From: Hsuehochloa calcarea | Taxonomy: Eukaryota > Streptophyta > Magnoliopsida > Poales > Poaceae | Direction: 5' to 3' | DNA length: 64,000 bases | NCBI GenBank assembly: GCA_036346395.1 | Contig: CM070599.1 | Coordinates: 34,339,232-34,403,231 of the forward strand | In this document: positions 33,301-44,110 of the stretch, one piece after another | Numbering within the stretch: the stretch's first letter is position 1 | How the letters are laid out: each line of letters starts with the position of its first letter | Notes under the pieces: model-generated | What the model saw: only the letters and a program-made list of their open reading frames with translations | The model's database searches: none | What the model was told of the DNA's origin: nothing | Program-made: the position numbers and the translations under genes

Positions 33301-34201
33301 ACCACCGTGCATGCAATGCGCGCAGTAGTAGTAGTACACATGCACTGGCAAGTAGTGCATGCATCGAGTAGTACACATGCATTGGCGAGCTAACCCTAAT
33401 CATGCGCTCTCTCGCGCGACTCCTACTGCAGGCACCGAGGAGGAGGCCGCCGAGGCCTACGACATCGCCGCCATCAAGTTCCGCGGGCTCAACGCCGTCA
33501 CCAACTTCGTCATGAGCCGCTATGACGTCAAGAGCATCCTCGAGAGCAGCACGCTGCCGGTGGGCGGCGCGGCCAGGCGGCTCAAGGACGCGGCCGAGCT
33601 CGCGGAGGCCGGCGCCATCGTCTGGAGGGCGCAAGACGGCAGCGTCGTCTCGCACCTGGGAGACGGCTTGGGAGGGTACCACCACGGATGGCCGACGTCC
33701 ATTGCATTCGGCGGCCAGCAGCCGTCGGAGCCGGTCGCCGTGCACTACCCGTACGGGCAGGCCCACGGGTGGTGCAAGCCGGAGCAGCCGGTGAGCGCGG
33801 CCGGGAGCTGCGTGCCGGACATCCAGCAGCTGCACCTGGGGAGCGGCACCCACAACTTATTCCAGCCAGCGTCGAGCTCGGCCATCTACACCAGCGGTGG
33901 CGGCGGGTACCAAGGCCTCGGAGGCAACGCGTTCTTGATGCCGGTGGGCACCGTGGTGGCCGCCGACCAGGGGCACAGCAGCAGGGGCACTAACCAGGGG
34001 AGCAGTTGCAGCTACGGGGTCGACGAGGAGGGGAGGCTCGTGGGGTACGACGGCGTGGTAGGGGGCGCCGCCGGAGTCGACCCGTATGCGGCCGTGAGGA
34101 GCGCGTACGAGCTCTCCCAGGGCTCGTCGTCGGTGAGCGTCGCGAAGGCGGCAGATGGGTACTCGAACAATTGGAGCTCACCGTTCAATGGCATGGGATG
34201 A
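30331..34201 (+). CDS. BBM: BABY BOOM-type AP2/ERF (euANT/PLETHORA) transcription factor
   Basis: CDS is join(30331..30565,30817..31411,31939..32021,32200..32208,32321..32409,32504..32577,32696..32746,32882..32958,33432..34201), 660 aa. All introns are GT-AG and the frame is kept throughout. N-terminal motifs typical of the BBM/euANT group are [33 protein letters not shown] and [10 protein letters not shown]. Two AP2 repeats follow: R1 about 272-338 ([20 protein letters not shown] ... TTTTTNFP) and R2 about 374-432 ([19 protein letters not shown]). The 9-nt exon coding Tyr-Leu of VYLGG is present. BBM proteins are nuclear DNA-binding activators that promote embryo identity, root meristem function and, in rice, zygotic genome activation. 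Two changes in otherwise nearly invariant AP2 positions are seen: Arg298 ([10 protein letters not shown], usually Gln) and Val431 (NFVMSRYDV, usually Asp). A SINE lies in intron 1. The grass BBM group is recognised, but the exact paralogue is not assigned. Confidence 0.93.
30602..30786 (+). mobile_element. tRNA-derived SINE in BBM intron 1, with TSD
   Basis: A 17-bp direct repeat beginning ATACTTGTCTCTAA occurs at 30602-30618 and 30770-30786 with one mismatch. Between the copies, about 150 bp starts with GGGCCGGCCTAGCTCAGTTG, where TAGCTCAGTTG is a good polymerase III A box. About 50 bp on lies GGTTCGGGTTC, close to a B box. A long target duplication plus A and B boxes is the signature of a tRNA-derived SINE (p-SINE/Au-like). 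Orientation is the same as the gene. Confidence 0.85.
32200..32208 (+). other. BBM: 9-nt microexon of the BBM-like gene
   Basis: TTTATCTGG is flanked by an AG acceptor (32198-32199) and a GTAAG donor. Joined to the neighbouring exons it gives the VYLGGYD bridge within AP2 repeat 1. Genes of the AP2 double-domain class are known for this tiny exon, and without it the frame is kept but three conserved residues are lost. Confidence 0.92.
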
Positions 34202-34665
34202 TTAGTGGTTTGTCATTTGTAACTTGTAAGAGAAGTGGTAGCTAGAGATCATGTCTAGAATAGCCTAGAGCGGTGCATGCATGAGACACGTACGGTGCCT
34301 TCTGAAAAGCCGATAATGGCAAGTGAGGGTTAGTAAGATTTGTTGTAAATTATCCTCACTTGCTGTAAGTTTTGGGAAGTTAATTCCAGAACGAACAAAC
34401 TAATCTTGACACCTTGCATGTGAGGAAAGTAGAAGATTCCAGGTGGTGTGGAGGAGAATTAAGTAGAAGAGAGGAAAATTGCATCCTGCATGTGATACAG
34501 CTCTCTCACGTGGATCAAGATGCCAAGGTACAACAGAAAATGCATTGGAGGGAGTTCTCTGAGCCAGCCGGGCTCAGATGGGCCCGTCGGCTGTACGCAG
34601 CAGGTGACAGGTGGACCGGGCTGTAAATTGCGAATCCGAAACATTTGCAGCGTTGTACCGTGGAC
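34202..34665 (+). other. 3' flank of the BBM-like gene
   Basis: This is the presumed 3' untranslated region and spacer. It is AT-rich with GTAACTTGTAAG and TTGTAAATTATCC stretches that could direct polyadenylation. No gene is recognised before the hAT element starts at 34666. Confidence 0.5.
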
Positions 34666-35332
34666 TAGAGGTGGGCATTGGGTCGGGCCGTGCGCACGGT
34701 CCGGCCCCACCGTGCTTCGGGCCGTGTCGTGTCGTGCCAGCTCGGTCGGTCATTCCACCGTGCCGTGTCGTGCCAGCTCGGCCCGGTCATTCCATCTTGC
34801 GTCGTGCTTGCCGACCAGACGCTTCTAGTCGGACCCGGCACGGTCCAAAACCCGCCGTCTTTGGGATCGCGTCTTGCACGCCAGGCCGCCCTAAGTAACT
34901 ATAGACGCTGAGAAGACGATAACCGCCGCCGCCATTGTCGGGAAGACAAAGACACCGTGGTTCGGTCGGGTGGCGAAGGGGATGATTGGTTGAAATTTGG
35001 CGGTGTGGGAGTGATTGGACTAGGCGAGGAGGATTGGGGCTAGAACGGAGGGCTAGGCCGGTGTGGGAGTGATTGGACTAGGTGAGGAGGATTGGGCTAG
35101 AACGGAAAGGTTGGGCCTATTTCGTGCCGTCTTGCGCCCAAGGCCGGCCTAACCGATCGTCTTGCGTCTTGCGTCGCCTAACGCGGCGCGCATTCTCGAG
35201 CCCGGCCGGCCATTGTTTGTCTTTGTGTCGGTCGACCCACCCACCACGCGCCGCGTCCGCCGTGTCGTCTTAGACCGTCTTGCGTCCGCCGTCTTGGACT
35301 AACCCAAAAACACGACCCAAGTCCCAGCTCTA
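34666..35332. mobile_element. Non-autonomous hAT element (MITE), 667 bp, with 8-bp TSD
   Basis: Termini are TAGAGGTGGG at 34666 and CCCAGCTCTA at 35332, forming a 10-bp inverted repeat with one mismatch that extends imperfectly (TTGGGTCG). The flanks carry a perfect 8-bp target duplication, CCGTGGAC (34658-34665 and 35333-35340). Both features fit the hAT superfamily. The interior is very GC-rich, with an internal tandem duplication of about 57 bp (units at about 35002 and 35059), and encodes no transposase. It ends 134 bp before the start codon of the next gene. Confidence 0.9.
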
Positions 35333-35466
35333 CCGTGGACCCTCTCGTTGAACCACGAGATCCCATGTAGTTCTCTGACTCGGACACAAACCCGCCGCCC
35401 TCTTCTCTCGCTCACTGACGCCACGGTGTCAAGCGAACCAAACCAAAAACGGAGCGGGCAACGGGA

Positions 35467-38400
35467 ATGGCGTGCTACGCCGCGCTTCTGCACCAGCCGC
35501 TCGCCTGGCTCTCCCCGTGCTCCTCACGGCGCCGGCGCGCCACCTCTCCCCGCGACGCGTGGGCACCGCTCCTCCAGCGCCAAACCCCTCTTCCCTCGTC
35601 CGCCCCCGCCCCAGCCAGGATCTCCCCGTGCTGCTCCTACTCCGCCTCTGGACTGGGGGAGACGCAGCCCGCGGCCGTGCTCCGGCGGATCCTGGAGACG
35701 CCGGGCGCCCACCAGGCGCCGGCCTGCTACGACGCGCTCAGCGCCCGCCTCGTCGAGCGCGCCGGGTTCAGGGTCTGCTTCACGAGCGGTACGTGCTCGC
35801 TCTTTTGCCTCTGCCGGGGCTCCCTCTCGCTCTCACCGTCCCTCCAATCCGTCAGCGTAGCAAAGGGTGCTTGTTGTGTAACTTTGCTTGTGTAGCTTGT
35901 GATCCTAACCTTATCCTAGTTTCCTGGTAGAACATTTGATTGTGCTAGATATGCTTAAGATGTCGTAGAGATGAAACATTTGAGGGATTGGCGTGATAAT
36001 TTACTCTTGTGCTGATCTGTATTGCTTGTGTTTCTGTTGTGAGCACTTTGATCAAGTGACATTGTACTTACCGAATCACCAAAAGACTGCACTTCACTTT
36101 TGTAGTCAGAGCCTGAAAAATGGAACCATACGAAATTTTGCTTACTGACCTTGCCTAGGTCTATGTAAAAGGAGGCTTAGGAGTATTCAAACTTTTAACA
36201 ATATTTTGTCTTTTCAGGTTTCTCAATATCTTCTGCACGACTTGGATTGCCTGATGTTGGTCTCATCTCCTACGGGGAAATGATAGATCAAGGGCGTCTA
36301 ATCACTGAAGCAGTATCAGTACCTGTGATTGGTGATGCTGATAATGGTTATGGAAACTGTATGAATGTGAAGAGAACAGTGAAAGGATTTATTAATGCTG
36401 GTTTTGCTGGAATTATTCTTGAAGATCAGGTATGCTTTTCAAGGAATACTGACTGCAAATGTCCTCCCATAGATTGTATTTTGTCTGCTTGTCTTAAAAA
36501 ATTTGTAATAAGGGGATTCTGTTATGTTCTTTTGTGTCAACATGGTATTTTGAAGTAAACTATAGGGTTTTTTTTTAATATACAAAAACATGCTTCTTCA
36601 CGGGATATGAACAGGTGGTATTCCTCAGGATCAAAATAAGAGCAAGGCTAAGATCAGGTCTCTTGAATATAACATTTATTAATTTTAGTGTCATGTTACA
36701 TTTACTCTGCCTAAATGCTGTGTTTTTGTTTTACCGGATTGTGCAGTTGTTTTACTTGTATAATCTATCTGTTGTGAACAAGTATCACATTACTCGATTA
36801 GAATGCTTCTATAACCTATCTGTTGCGAACAAGGATAACATTACTGGGTTAGAATGCTGCACCTTCTGCACCGAAAATTCAACTTATATAAATATTACAT
36901 TTGTATATATTTTTTAACATCTGAGTCGTTCATTCAAATATCTTCTAACTAATTTAATATTAGAAATGGATAACAATTGGTGTAAACTACCGTGATAGTT
37001 TTGGATAGCGACCACTGTCAGCTGCCGCCCTAAATAAGTCTCGGCTCCAGAGCCTGGTTGGATATATCACATTCTTAGTTTTTACAATTTCATATTCAAG
37101 CAATCAATGTTCATTTATATGGTTTTGAATTATACATTTAACTATGTAACCTTCCCATTTCCCTCGCAGATTAGATTTTGTTTTATATTAAAAAAATGAC
37201 TAGTGGTTTTTTCATGATAGATCTTCTTTTCCCTTTTGTTTAGTTTCCCTTATAGTGATATGATGTATAATATTCTGAAGGTGTCACCAAAAGCTTGTGG
37301 ACATACACAAGGAAGGAAAGTTGTCTCAAGGGAGGAAGCAATTATGCACATAAAAGCCGCTGTAGATGCCAGGAAGGAGAGTGGCTCTGACATTGTTATT
37401 GTGGCAAGGACAGATTCTCGTCAAGCTTTGTCTATTGATGAAGCATTATGGAGAGTACGTGCTTTTGCTAATGCTGGAGCAGATGTTCTATTTATTGATG
37501 CCCTTGCTTCAAGAGAAGAGATGATGGCATTTTGTGCGGTTTCACCTGGAGTTCCAAAAATGGTTAGATACACTCTATGCATTAGTGCTTTTCAAAATTA
37601 TTTGAAATGGACATGAAAGTGTTATGTACCCTACTCTCTGCTTCCTTCTGCAGGCCAACATGTTAGAAGGTGGTGGTAAAACTCCTATATTGAGCCCAGT
37701 TGAACTTGAAGAAATTGGCTACAAACTCATAGCCTACCCGTTATCTCTAATTGGGGTATCAATGCGTGCAATGGAGGTTTGTTGCTTATACTTTATACAT
37801 GTTGGCCAATTACTTTATACTTCGTATCAGCAGCAAAAGTTTCATCTGATTTGATACTGAATTGGCCAATTACAATCTGGCAATAACTTGAAACTGGCTT
37901 AGAATGGGTAACCATTTGCCCTGTGAGTACTAGTCTTAATATGGATTCTTAAATCCTAGTGTAACATAACATGCCTGACGCCCCAATAATCAGTATGGCC
38001 TGTGGCGTAGTTGGCCACAAGCCACGCCTCGGGCCAGCCCAGCTGATTTCGGGCCCAAATCGTTTTTTGCTGATTTTTCAAAGAAATTAACATGGTTTTT
38101 TGATCCTGGCATCGGGCCATTACCCCGGTGGGCCAAAGCCCAGCTTGAGTATGGCAAACCCCAATGGTCATTGTTACCATGTTGCCCTCTTCTGAAGTCT
38201 TGATCCCCAATCCATTATGTTATTGTGATTTTAGTTGTTGCCACCTGAAGTACTTCTATCTCAGACCTGACATGACATGACCTTGCATACCACAGCGGAC
38301 TGGGTAAGCATATAATGTTTAATGTAGGTGCTGTCACCAACATAATTGCAACCTCCTTTTAATCTAACATGTTCATGTTAGGTCTTGCTTTTGGCTCTTT

Positions 38401-39802
38401 GCCTTTTGTCCACCCACAGACCTGTACGGTACCATGTACCTCGCATGATTCCCTGTGAGAATTGGGTTCACATAGTGTTTTTTTTTCAGTCACTTGGATT
38501 TTATGGTGCCATTTGATTGAGTTCAGTTCCATTCAGTAATCTAGTCATTTCTCATGGAGAAGGTTTTCCTTGCATAGTAGCAGGGAGATGAATGTAGAGC
38601 TTCTGAAACCAACTCATGTGCTATTATTTTGTCGCTAACAATAGTTGTGTCCTAAAGGATCCTGTGCATAGATTCCCAATAGAAGTTTTGGGCAAAGAGA
38701 AAAATTTATGTGCACATACGCGCATAGATTCTAGATATTCATGTGATGTTGTGTGCATGTGAACTGTTAGTGATCATGTAGCTGCTCAATTTGGCGCCAC
38801 ATATATGATATTTCCCGCTACCAATTATAAACTGTACAAGAAATCCTGATCTGCAGGATGCTCTTGTCGCTATAAAAGGTGGGCGCTTACCTCCTCCGGG
38901 CAGTTTGCCATCATTTGAGGAGATCAAGGATACACTAGGGTTTAACCACTATTATGAAGAAGAAAAGAAATATGTTGTGACACCAACCCAATCATCCTAC
39001 AGGAGTGGTGAGGATCTTCACTCTTATTCTATGTTGAATATGAATGGTTTTGCTTAACCTGCAGCTCCTCAATTATAGGTTATTTTGATTATACAAGTGA
39101 AGCAAGCAGTCCAGAAGACACCAAGTCGAGAACTGAAAAGTCACAAGAACCTGTTATTGACATATTGCCTCAGCTATATGATCTTGGTTCCACTGGAGGC
39201 AGAGGCCCTTCAACTGGGGTGTGGTCTCGCACACTTCGATTAAAGATTACAGGAAGAGATGGAGTCCAGAAAATTGATGCCAGAATACCTGTAAGAACCC
39301 ATTGTTCAAGTCCAATTTCAATTTTTTGGTAGTTATATTGAAGTTCTGAAATAAACATCAAACTCACTTAAATCAACATGTTGATGCTGGTCTCTGTTAT
39401 TAGAATAGTTTCTTCCTCCTATTATTTCTGCATATTTACTATAATCGAGTAATTCCCATACTGATTAAAAGGCTGTTTCCTTTTATTCCTCTTTTCTGCA
39501 ACAGGCTGGATTCTTAGAAGGGATGACAAAAGTTATTCCAGGTTTGTACTTCTATTCTTATGCGGAACATGAATCTGTAAATGCACTTGTATTTTCAGAA
39601 GAAGAAGAAGAAGAATCTGTAAATACACTTGTATATTTTTCATTTGATCATCTCCCTTTGGCACTTTGCAGGCTTGGCTGGAGCTAATATCATGGAAAGG
39701 CTTCGGAATGCACCCATAGATGCAGACAACCCCCAGAACGGTCAGATACTGCTTGATTTTGAGGACGCTATGGGAGATAGGATCCAGGTGTTCATTGAGT
39801 GA
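35467..39802 (+). CDS. Plastid-type isocitrate lyase/PEP mutase superfamily enzyme
   Basis: CDS is join(35467..35788,36218..36429,37281..37562,37654..37776,38857..39007,39079..39290,39505..39541,39672..39802), 489 aa. The first about 60 residues are rich in Ser, Arg, Ala and Pro with few acidic residues, as in a chloroplast transit peptide. The catalytic barrel shows DADNGYGN (147-154, metal-binding Asp), LEDQ (175-178), PKACGH (181-186) and ARTDSR (220-225). The superfamily makes or breaks C-C or P-C bonds of alpha-ketoacid-related substrates. Plant members are usually labelled carboxyvinyl-carboxyphosphonate phosphorylmutase. The Cys in KACGH (Cys184) is the lyase-type catalytic residue, so a lyase acting on a malate- or citrate-like substrate is at least as likely. 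A C-terminal extension of about 130 residues (from about residue 350) is found in a longer plant subgroup. True substrate unknown. Confidence 0.9.
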
Positions 39803-40311
39803 GCGTGCCTAGTTTCGCTTTGTGGCACACTGAAAACTCCAGATGCATGGACGTTTCAGGCAGCACCAGGCGTCTTGTTCGTTGTGCCAGCCGGTGAGCT
39901 AGTAAAATCCCATTGAGAAGTAGCAGCAGATGGATTCCTAGGCCCCTCCTGCCTACATCCAGTTAAGCAAGATGTAAACGTCGCTGCATTACCTTGCAGA
40001 GGATGCATCCGGGGTTAGTCTTCTTGTAACCTTGCTTCTGTCTCAAAAATCCTGAAGTTAATTTCAGATAAAACAACTCTTAGGGAGTTATTAAACGGTC
40101 TCTATGATTCTATCAGCTTTACTTCTCATGAACCTCAAGCAGTGAGCGTCATGGACGGATGGACCCATATCTGAATCTTGGGGCCCCATTGTTTCGTATG
40201 CTTCTCTATGAAAGTTGCTAACTCAATATACCAATTGTACAAGTACAACCCTGAACACTACACAAAGACATGTCATATTTACCCATTTTAACCGGCTGAC
40301 CCTCACACAAT
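39803..40311 (+). other. 3' UTR and flank of the PEP-mutase-like gene
   Basis: Non-coding sequence follows the stop at 39800-39802. Likely polyadenylation lies near 40060-40110, where AATTTCAGATAAAAC and related AT-rich motifs occur. No further feature is seen. Confidence 0.5.
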
Positions 40312-41118
40312 CTAGGCTAGCGTCTGTTGCCACGCTTCATCAAACAGATTGAAAAAAAAAAAAGCTTCCACCTTGCTCTCCCTGCCGCTCATTGAAATGG
40401 CATCTTCCCTCTTACTGATTCCTCCCTCACGAGAGGCAGCTCCCTGGTTTTCAACCTGGACAATCTCCGTGCCCTGCATGGCCTCCATGATCTCTGCAGT
40501 GTGTGTCTCCACTCCTTTGACAAACTCCACAGCGCCGCCGTCCCGTTCCAACCCCTCGGCGCATTCTTCGCCACCTGATGCGACGTCGCAATTCGTCGGA
40601 TTTGCCTCTCCTTTGCTCTCGCCCTCGAGAGTTCTTGCTGTATCTTCACAGCTGACCTCCTGTTCGTCGGTCTCCGGACGTGTTGCCTTCTTTGCAAGAG
40701 CTCTGCCGATCACTATTAAAGCAAGAAAAGCTTCAGTAATTTAGCTGTTATAGCTCATAACAAAAAAAAAAAGTGAAAATAACAACGGCCAAACACCAAA
40801 CATAAATCTTTGCGATATACACATTGTTCGACATCACAGCTGACCTCCTTCCTGTTCCTCAGGCTCCGGACGCGTTGCCTTCTCATATGCACCTTGCACG
40901 ACATCACGTTCAGTCTTCTCGTCGTGTTCAGTGTCCCCGATGGCCTTCTCAGCTGAACCAACGCAGATGGTCTCTGTTGGATCTCTTGTCCCACCCTCCT
41001 CGTCGCCGCCGCCGTCGACCGTAACGATCTCCACGCTCTCAACTTTCCGAGCCACGTCCTCACCTCGTCCACCCTTGCACGGTGCAACACGTCTTCTTCG
41101 TCATCGCACTGGATGTTC
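40312..41118 (-). other. Unassigned acidic reading frames with an internal duplication
   Basis: Two - strand open stretches, 41091-40831 and 40713-40312, encode Glu/Asp/Gly-rich sequence and share the motif KATRPE-x2-EQE. At DNA level, about 40 bp around CCGGAGCCTGAGGAACAGG is duplicated. The first copy ends in a stop 5 codons later, while the second reads on for about 110 residues. This could be the remnant of a host gene cut off from its 5' part by copia-2, which inserts at 41120, or simply GC-rich non-coding sequence. No domain is recognised and coding status is doubtful. Confidence 0.3.
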
Positions 41119-41119
41119 C

Positions 41120-42984
41120 TGTAGTATCGGATATGACAATTAGAGAGGGACTGAATAACTGTAGTGTTTCTTTTTCAACTTACCGAGAAGACCATGCTCT
41201 GGATTCAACTGACAACTAAATACTACATGCTCGTACGAGTTGGTCTCCTCATCGTAGTGGCCGAAAATGTTGTGATCGGTTCTGCCAGTTGATGCCATTG
41301 TCGACGATCGGGAGAACAGCACAGTACGTAATCGAAGAAGACGAAGTCGACCAAATTGAGAGAGTTACGACCACTCAATCGAAAGAGTACGACTATCATA
41401 TTTCTTCCACCCTCCGGCTCGGGACATTCACGCACTGTAAAGCACAAAAGCAGATCGAAAATAATGGACGAGAACAAGTCGAAGATATCTCGGAACAGGA
41501 ACTAGTCAAAGACTGATCAACACGAGAGCTAGTCGAAGGCAGAAAAACAGATCGAAAACAAAAGAACATGTAGTCGGTGATGAAAGAGAACAAGTCGAAC
41601 ACAAAATCCGGAATCACACGCCGGCAAAGATGACAAATCTTTCTTGAAAGAGATCCGATCTATTATTACTAAAACATGTTCTGTGTCTACAAAGTGCTCT
41701 CACAGCACCTCTCAAACCCTATTAAAAAGCACCAAAAAAGCTCTCTTTGAAAGCTGCTGCTGTCAAAAGCCCCAAAAAGCCTCCGCCGCCAGACGTTACT
41801 CTTAACCTCTTCGGCTTTTATATGGTAGGGCCTTAAACAGTGTCCTTATCAACACGGACACAATCATATCTCATCCGCGAAATAAGGGAAACAAAACCCA
41901 TCAAATCATGACAATATCTCTAAACTTTCCAATTATGAAACGCCTTCCATAACTTTTCACGCGTCGAAGCCTCTAGGACGACACCTCATGTAGTTTCGAC
42001 CACGCATCATGCATTCATCTTTGATCTCCATGTGCCCCAGTGTGAGCACGACCACCTCGTGACATCCAAGACCACTTGAACCTTGGATCTCCCCCTCCAA
42101 GTTCCGGTCTTCCTTGTTATCGATCATGACCATCTCCATGCTCAATCTGCACATGCAAAGATCAAATAACGTTTTTCTGATACAAGTTCTCCAACTTGAC
42201 CAATATCAGTTCATACACACATATCACACTTACATCTATCAATAAACACGAATCAGATCATTCACGACCATAAATTTTAGCTTTTAAAAGAGCAATTCAA
42301 GACGACTCTGTAAAACTAGTCGTACCGTTGTGTACATATCGGTCATATCGCTGGCCAACCATATACGAGTACTCAAGGTACTAAAAAAAAACAAGTATTG
42401 AAGCACTCGAAGCCTACGACTACTTACCAGAGGCCTACAACCACTTACCAGAGGCATACAACCACTAAGCACGAAGCCCACGACTACCGATCACGAAGCA
42501 TGCGACTACCGACCACAAAGCCCACGACTATCGATCACGAAGCCTATGACTACCGACCATGAAGCCCACGACTATCGACCAGTCACTGTAGCTTCGACCA
42601 TCGACCAGTCACTGTAGCTTCGAACATCGACCATGCAACTCCGACTGCCCTTCGTACTCAATACACACCTCAACTTACAACTGAGTACATTACTCGAAAC
42701 TCTACCACTCGGTACTCGGAAAACTAATACTCAGCACTCGGAGCTATAGTACTCTATAATGTATTATTCGGTACTCGAAGCTACAGTACTTGTAGCTACA
42801 GTACTCTGAGTTCAGTTGAAAAGATCATCGAGTATCACCAATTAGACCACCCGATACAAGGCACGATCCGACCATTCACATTGAAAGCCAGCAACCGAAA
42901 TTTTCATAACCGAAAATGTCAATACAACCCAATCATCAATTATTCATCATCGCAAAGTCTACGACCAGTCCACCTGGTCTAACA
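41120..42984 (-). mobile_element. copia-2 3' LTR
   Basis: The plus-strand sequence begins TGTAGTATCGGATATG and ends GGTCTAACA (1,865 bp), the reverse of a TG...CA LTR. A polypurine tract (AAGGGGGGAT on the - strand, 42985-42995) adjoins its inner end. It matches the right LTR at 50413-52150. The U3-like region holds a minisatellite of a roughly 20-bp unit (CGACTACCGATCACGAAGC) at 42410-42610 and repeated TACTCGAAGC/CTACAGTACT words at 42690-42810. Confidence 0.88.
42410..42615. repeat. Minisatellite in copia-2 LTR (about 20-bp unit)
   Basis: Successive variants of ACGACTACCGACCACGAAGC are arranged in tandem. The right LTR carries a shorter, partly re-duplicated version at 51705-51850. Variable copy number between the two LTRs shows this part expands and contracts after insertion. 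Confidence 0.8.
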
Positions 42985-44110
42985 ATCCCCCCTTGATGAA
43001 TACATTGACAACACTTCAAAAACTTGTGTTGAACTTTGAAAGAACCGAAACAAAGAAGGTTTCAAAGCTGCAAAGTAAGGAATTTTGACAAATCACAGCA
43101 GCAGTCGAAATAGCAGTAGTCGAAAAAGTAGTAGTCGAAAAAATAGTCGAAACAGCAGTCGTAAAGCATCACGACAGAAAAACTCCCCCTCAACACAAGC
43201 AGATTGATTTCTCCAATTCCCTCCCCTTTGACAATGTAATCATCAAGAACTTCAGAGAAGGAAAAAATCTCAAGAAAATGAGCAAGTCGAGTAAAAATCA
43301 AGAAACTTTCTAGATTATCCAAGTCACTGTTCATCGATTTAATAGATTGACTAAGCCATCTTTCTAGATCATAAAGAGTCATATCCAGATAGCAATGTCA
43401 GAACAAGTCTTTTAGAATGATTAAGCAATTTAAATTACTTACATGCATCTCAATAGTGACTAAACCGAATATAAAGAGCACAATGAGATATCACAAAGAG
43501 AAGTTAAATCCTAAAAAGTGAGGCACACTTTAAATCTAGAAGAGCTTGATGTCTCATGTAACAACTCATTATTCCAACTCAAGTATTTAAGCATGTGGCA
43601 TGCATGGAGCATACTTCATTTCAATGGTAGCATGCTTGTAACATACTTCTTATCAATTTGGGCATGCTTGAAGCATACTTCTTATCATTGGAGCACATTT
43701 GATGCTTTTTTTGTTGTATACATATATATGCATGGCATGCTTGAAGTATACATCTTTTCCACTTTTTAATTTTCTCTTTCTATTTTTTTATAACATGCCA
43801 AAATGAGTGAACATAAAAGGATTGCAATAAGAGATATATGAACCTCAAAATCAAGATTTAAAATAAGACTCACAATCAAACTAATCCTTGTCGATGAACA
43901 TTGCAAAGTAATAATTATAATCAATCTAGTCACAGTATTTCGCTTTGTCAGTTTTAATTCAAGTGTGGCAAAGTAGTTATAACCAGTCATAATCAAAGCT
44001 ACATAGTATATGAGTAAATATGATAAAGAGAGCTCTGCACCTCAATTGATTTCAATGGCTTGGACTTGATAGATTGTTTGACAAGTATAATAAACAAAAC
44101 TTCTGACAAT
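42985..44110 (-). other. copia-2 polypurine tract and 3' spacer
   Basis: The polypurine tract is at 42985-42995. The remaining kilobase is AT-rich, with a TAGTCGAAA-repeated stretch at 43100-43160 and several GGCATGCTTGAAGCATACTT repeats at 43590-43750. No coding sequence is recognised. Confidence 0.6.

Noticed and set aside
33266..33853. Antisense open frame of 195 codons
   Set aside because: It is the reverse of GC-rich BBM exon 9. The + strand reading is clearly the conserved one.
37960..38210. Possible MITE in intron 4 of the PEP-mutase-like gene
   Set aside because: The GC-rich insert-like block has weak similarity between its ends but no convincing inverted repeat or target duplication.
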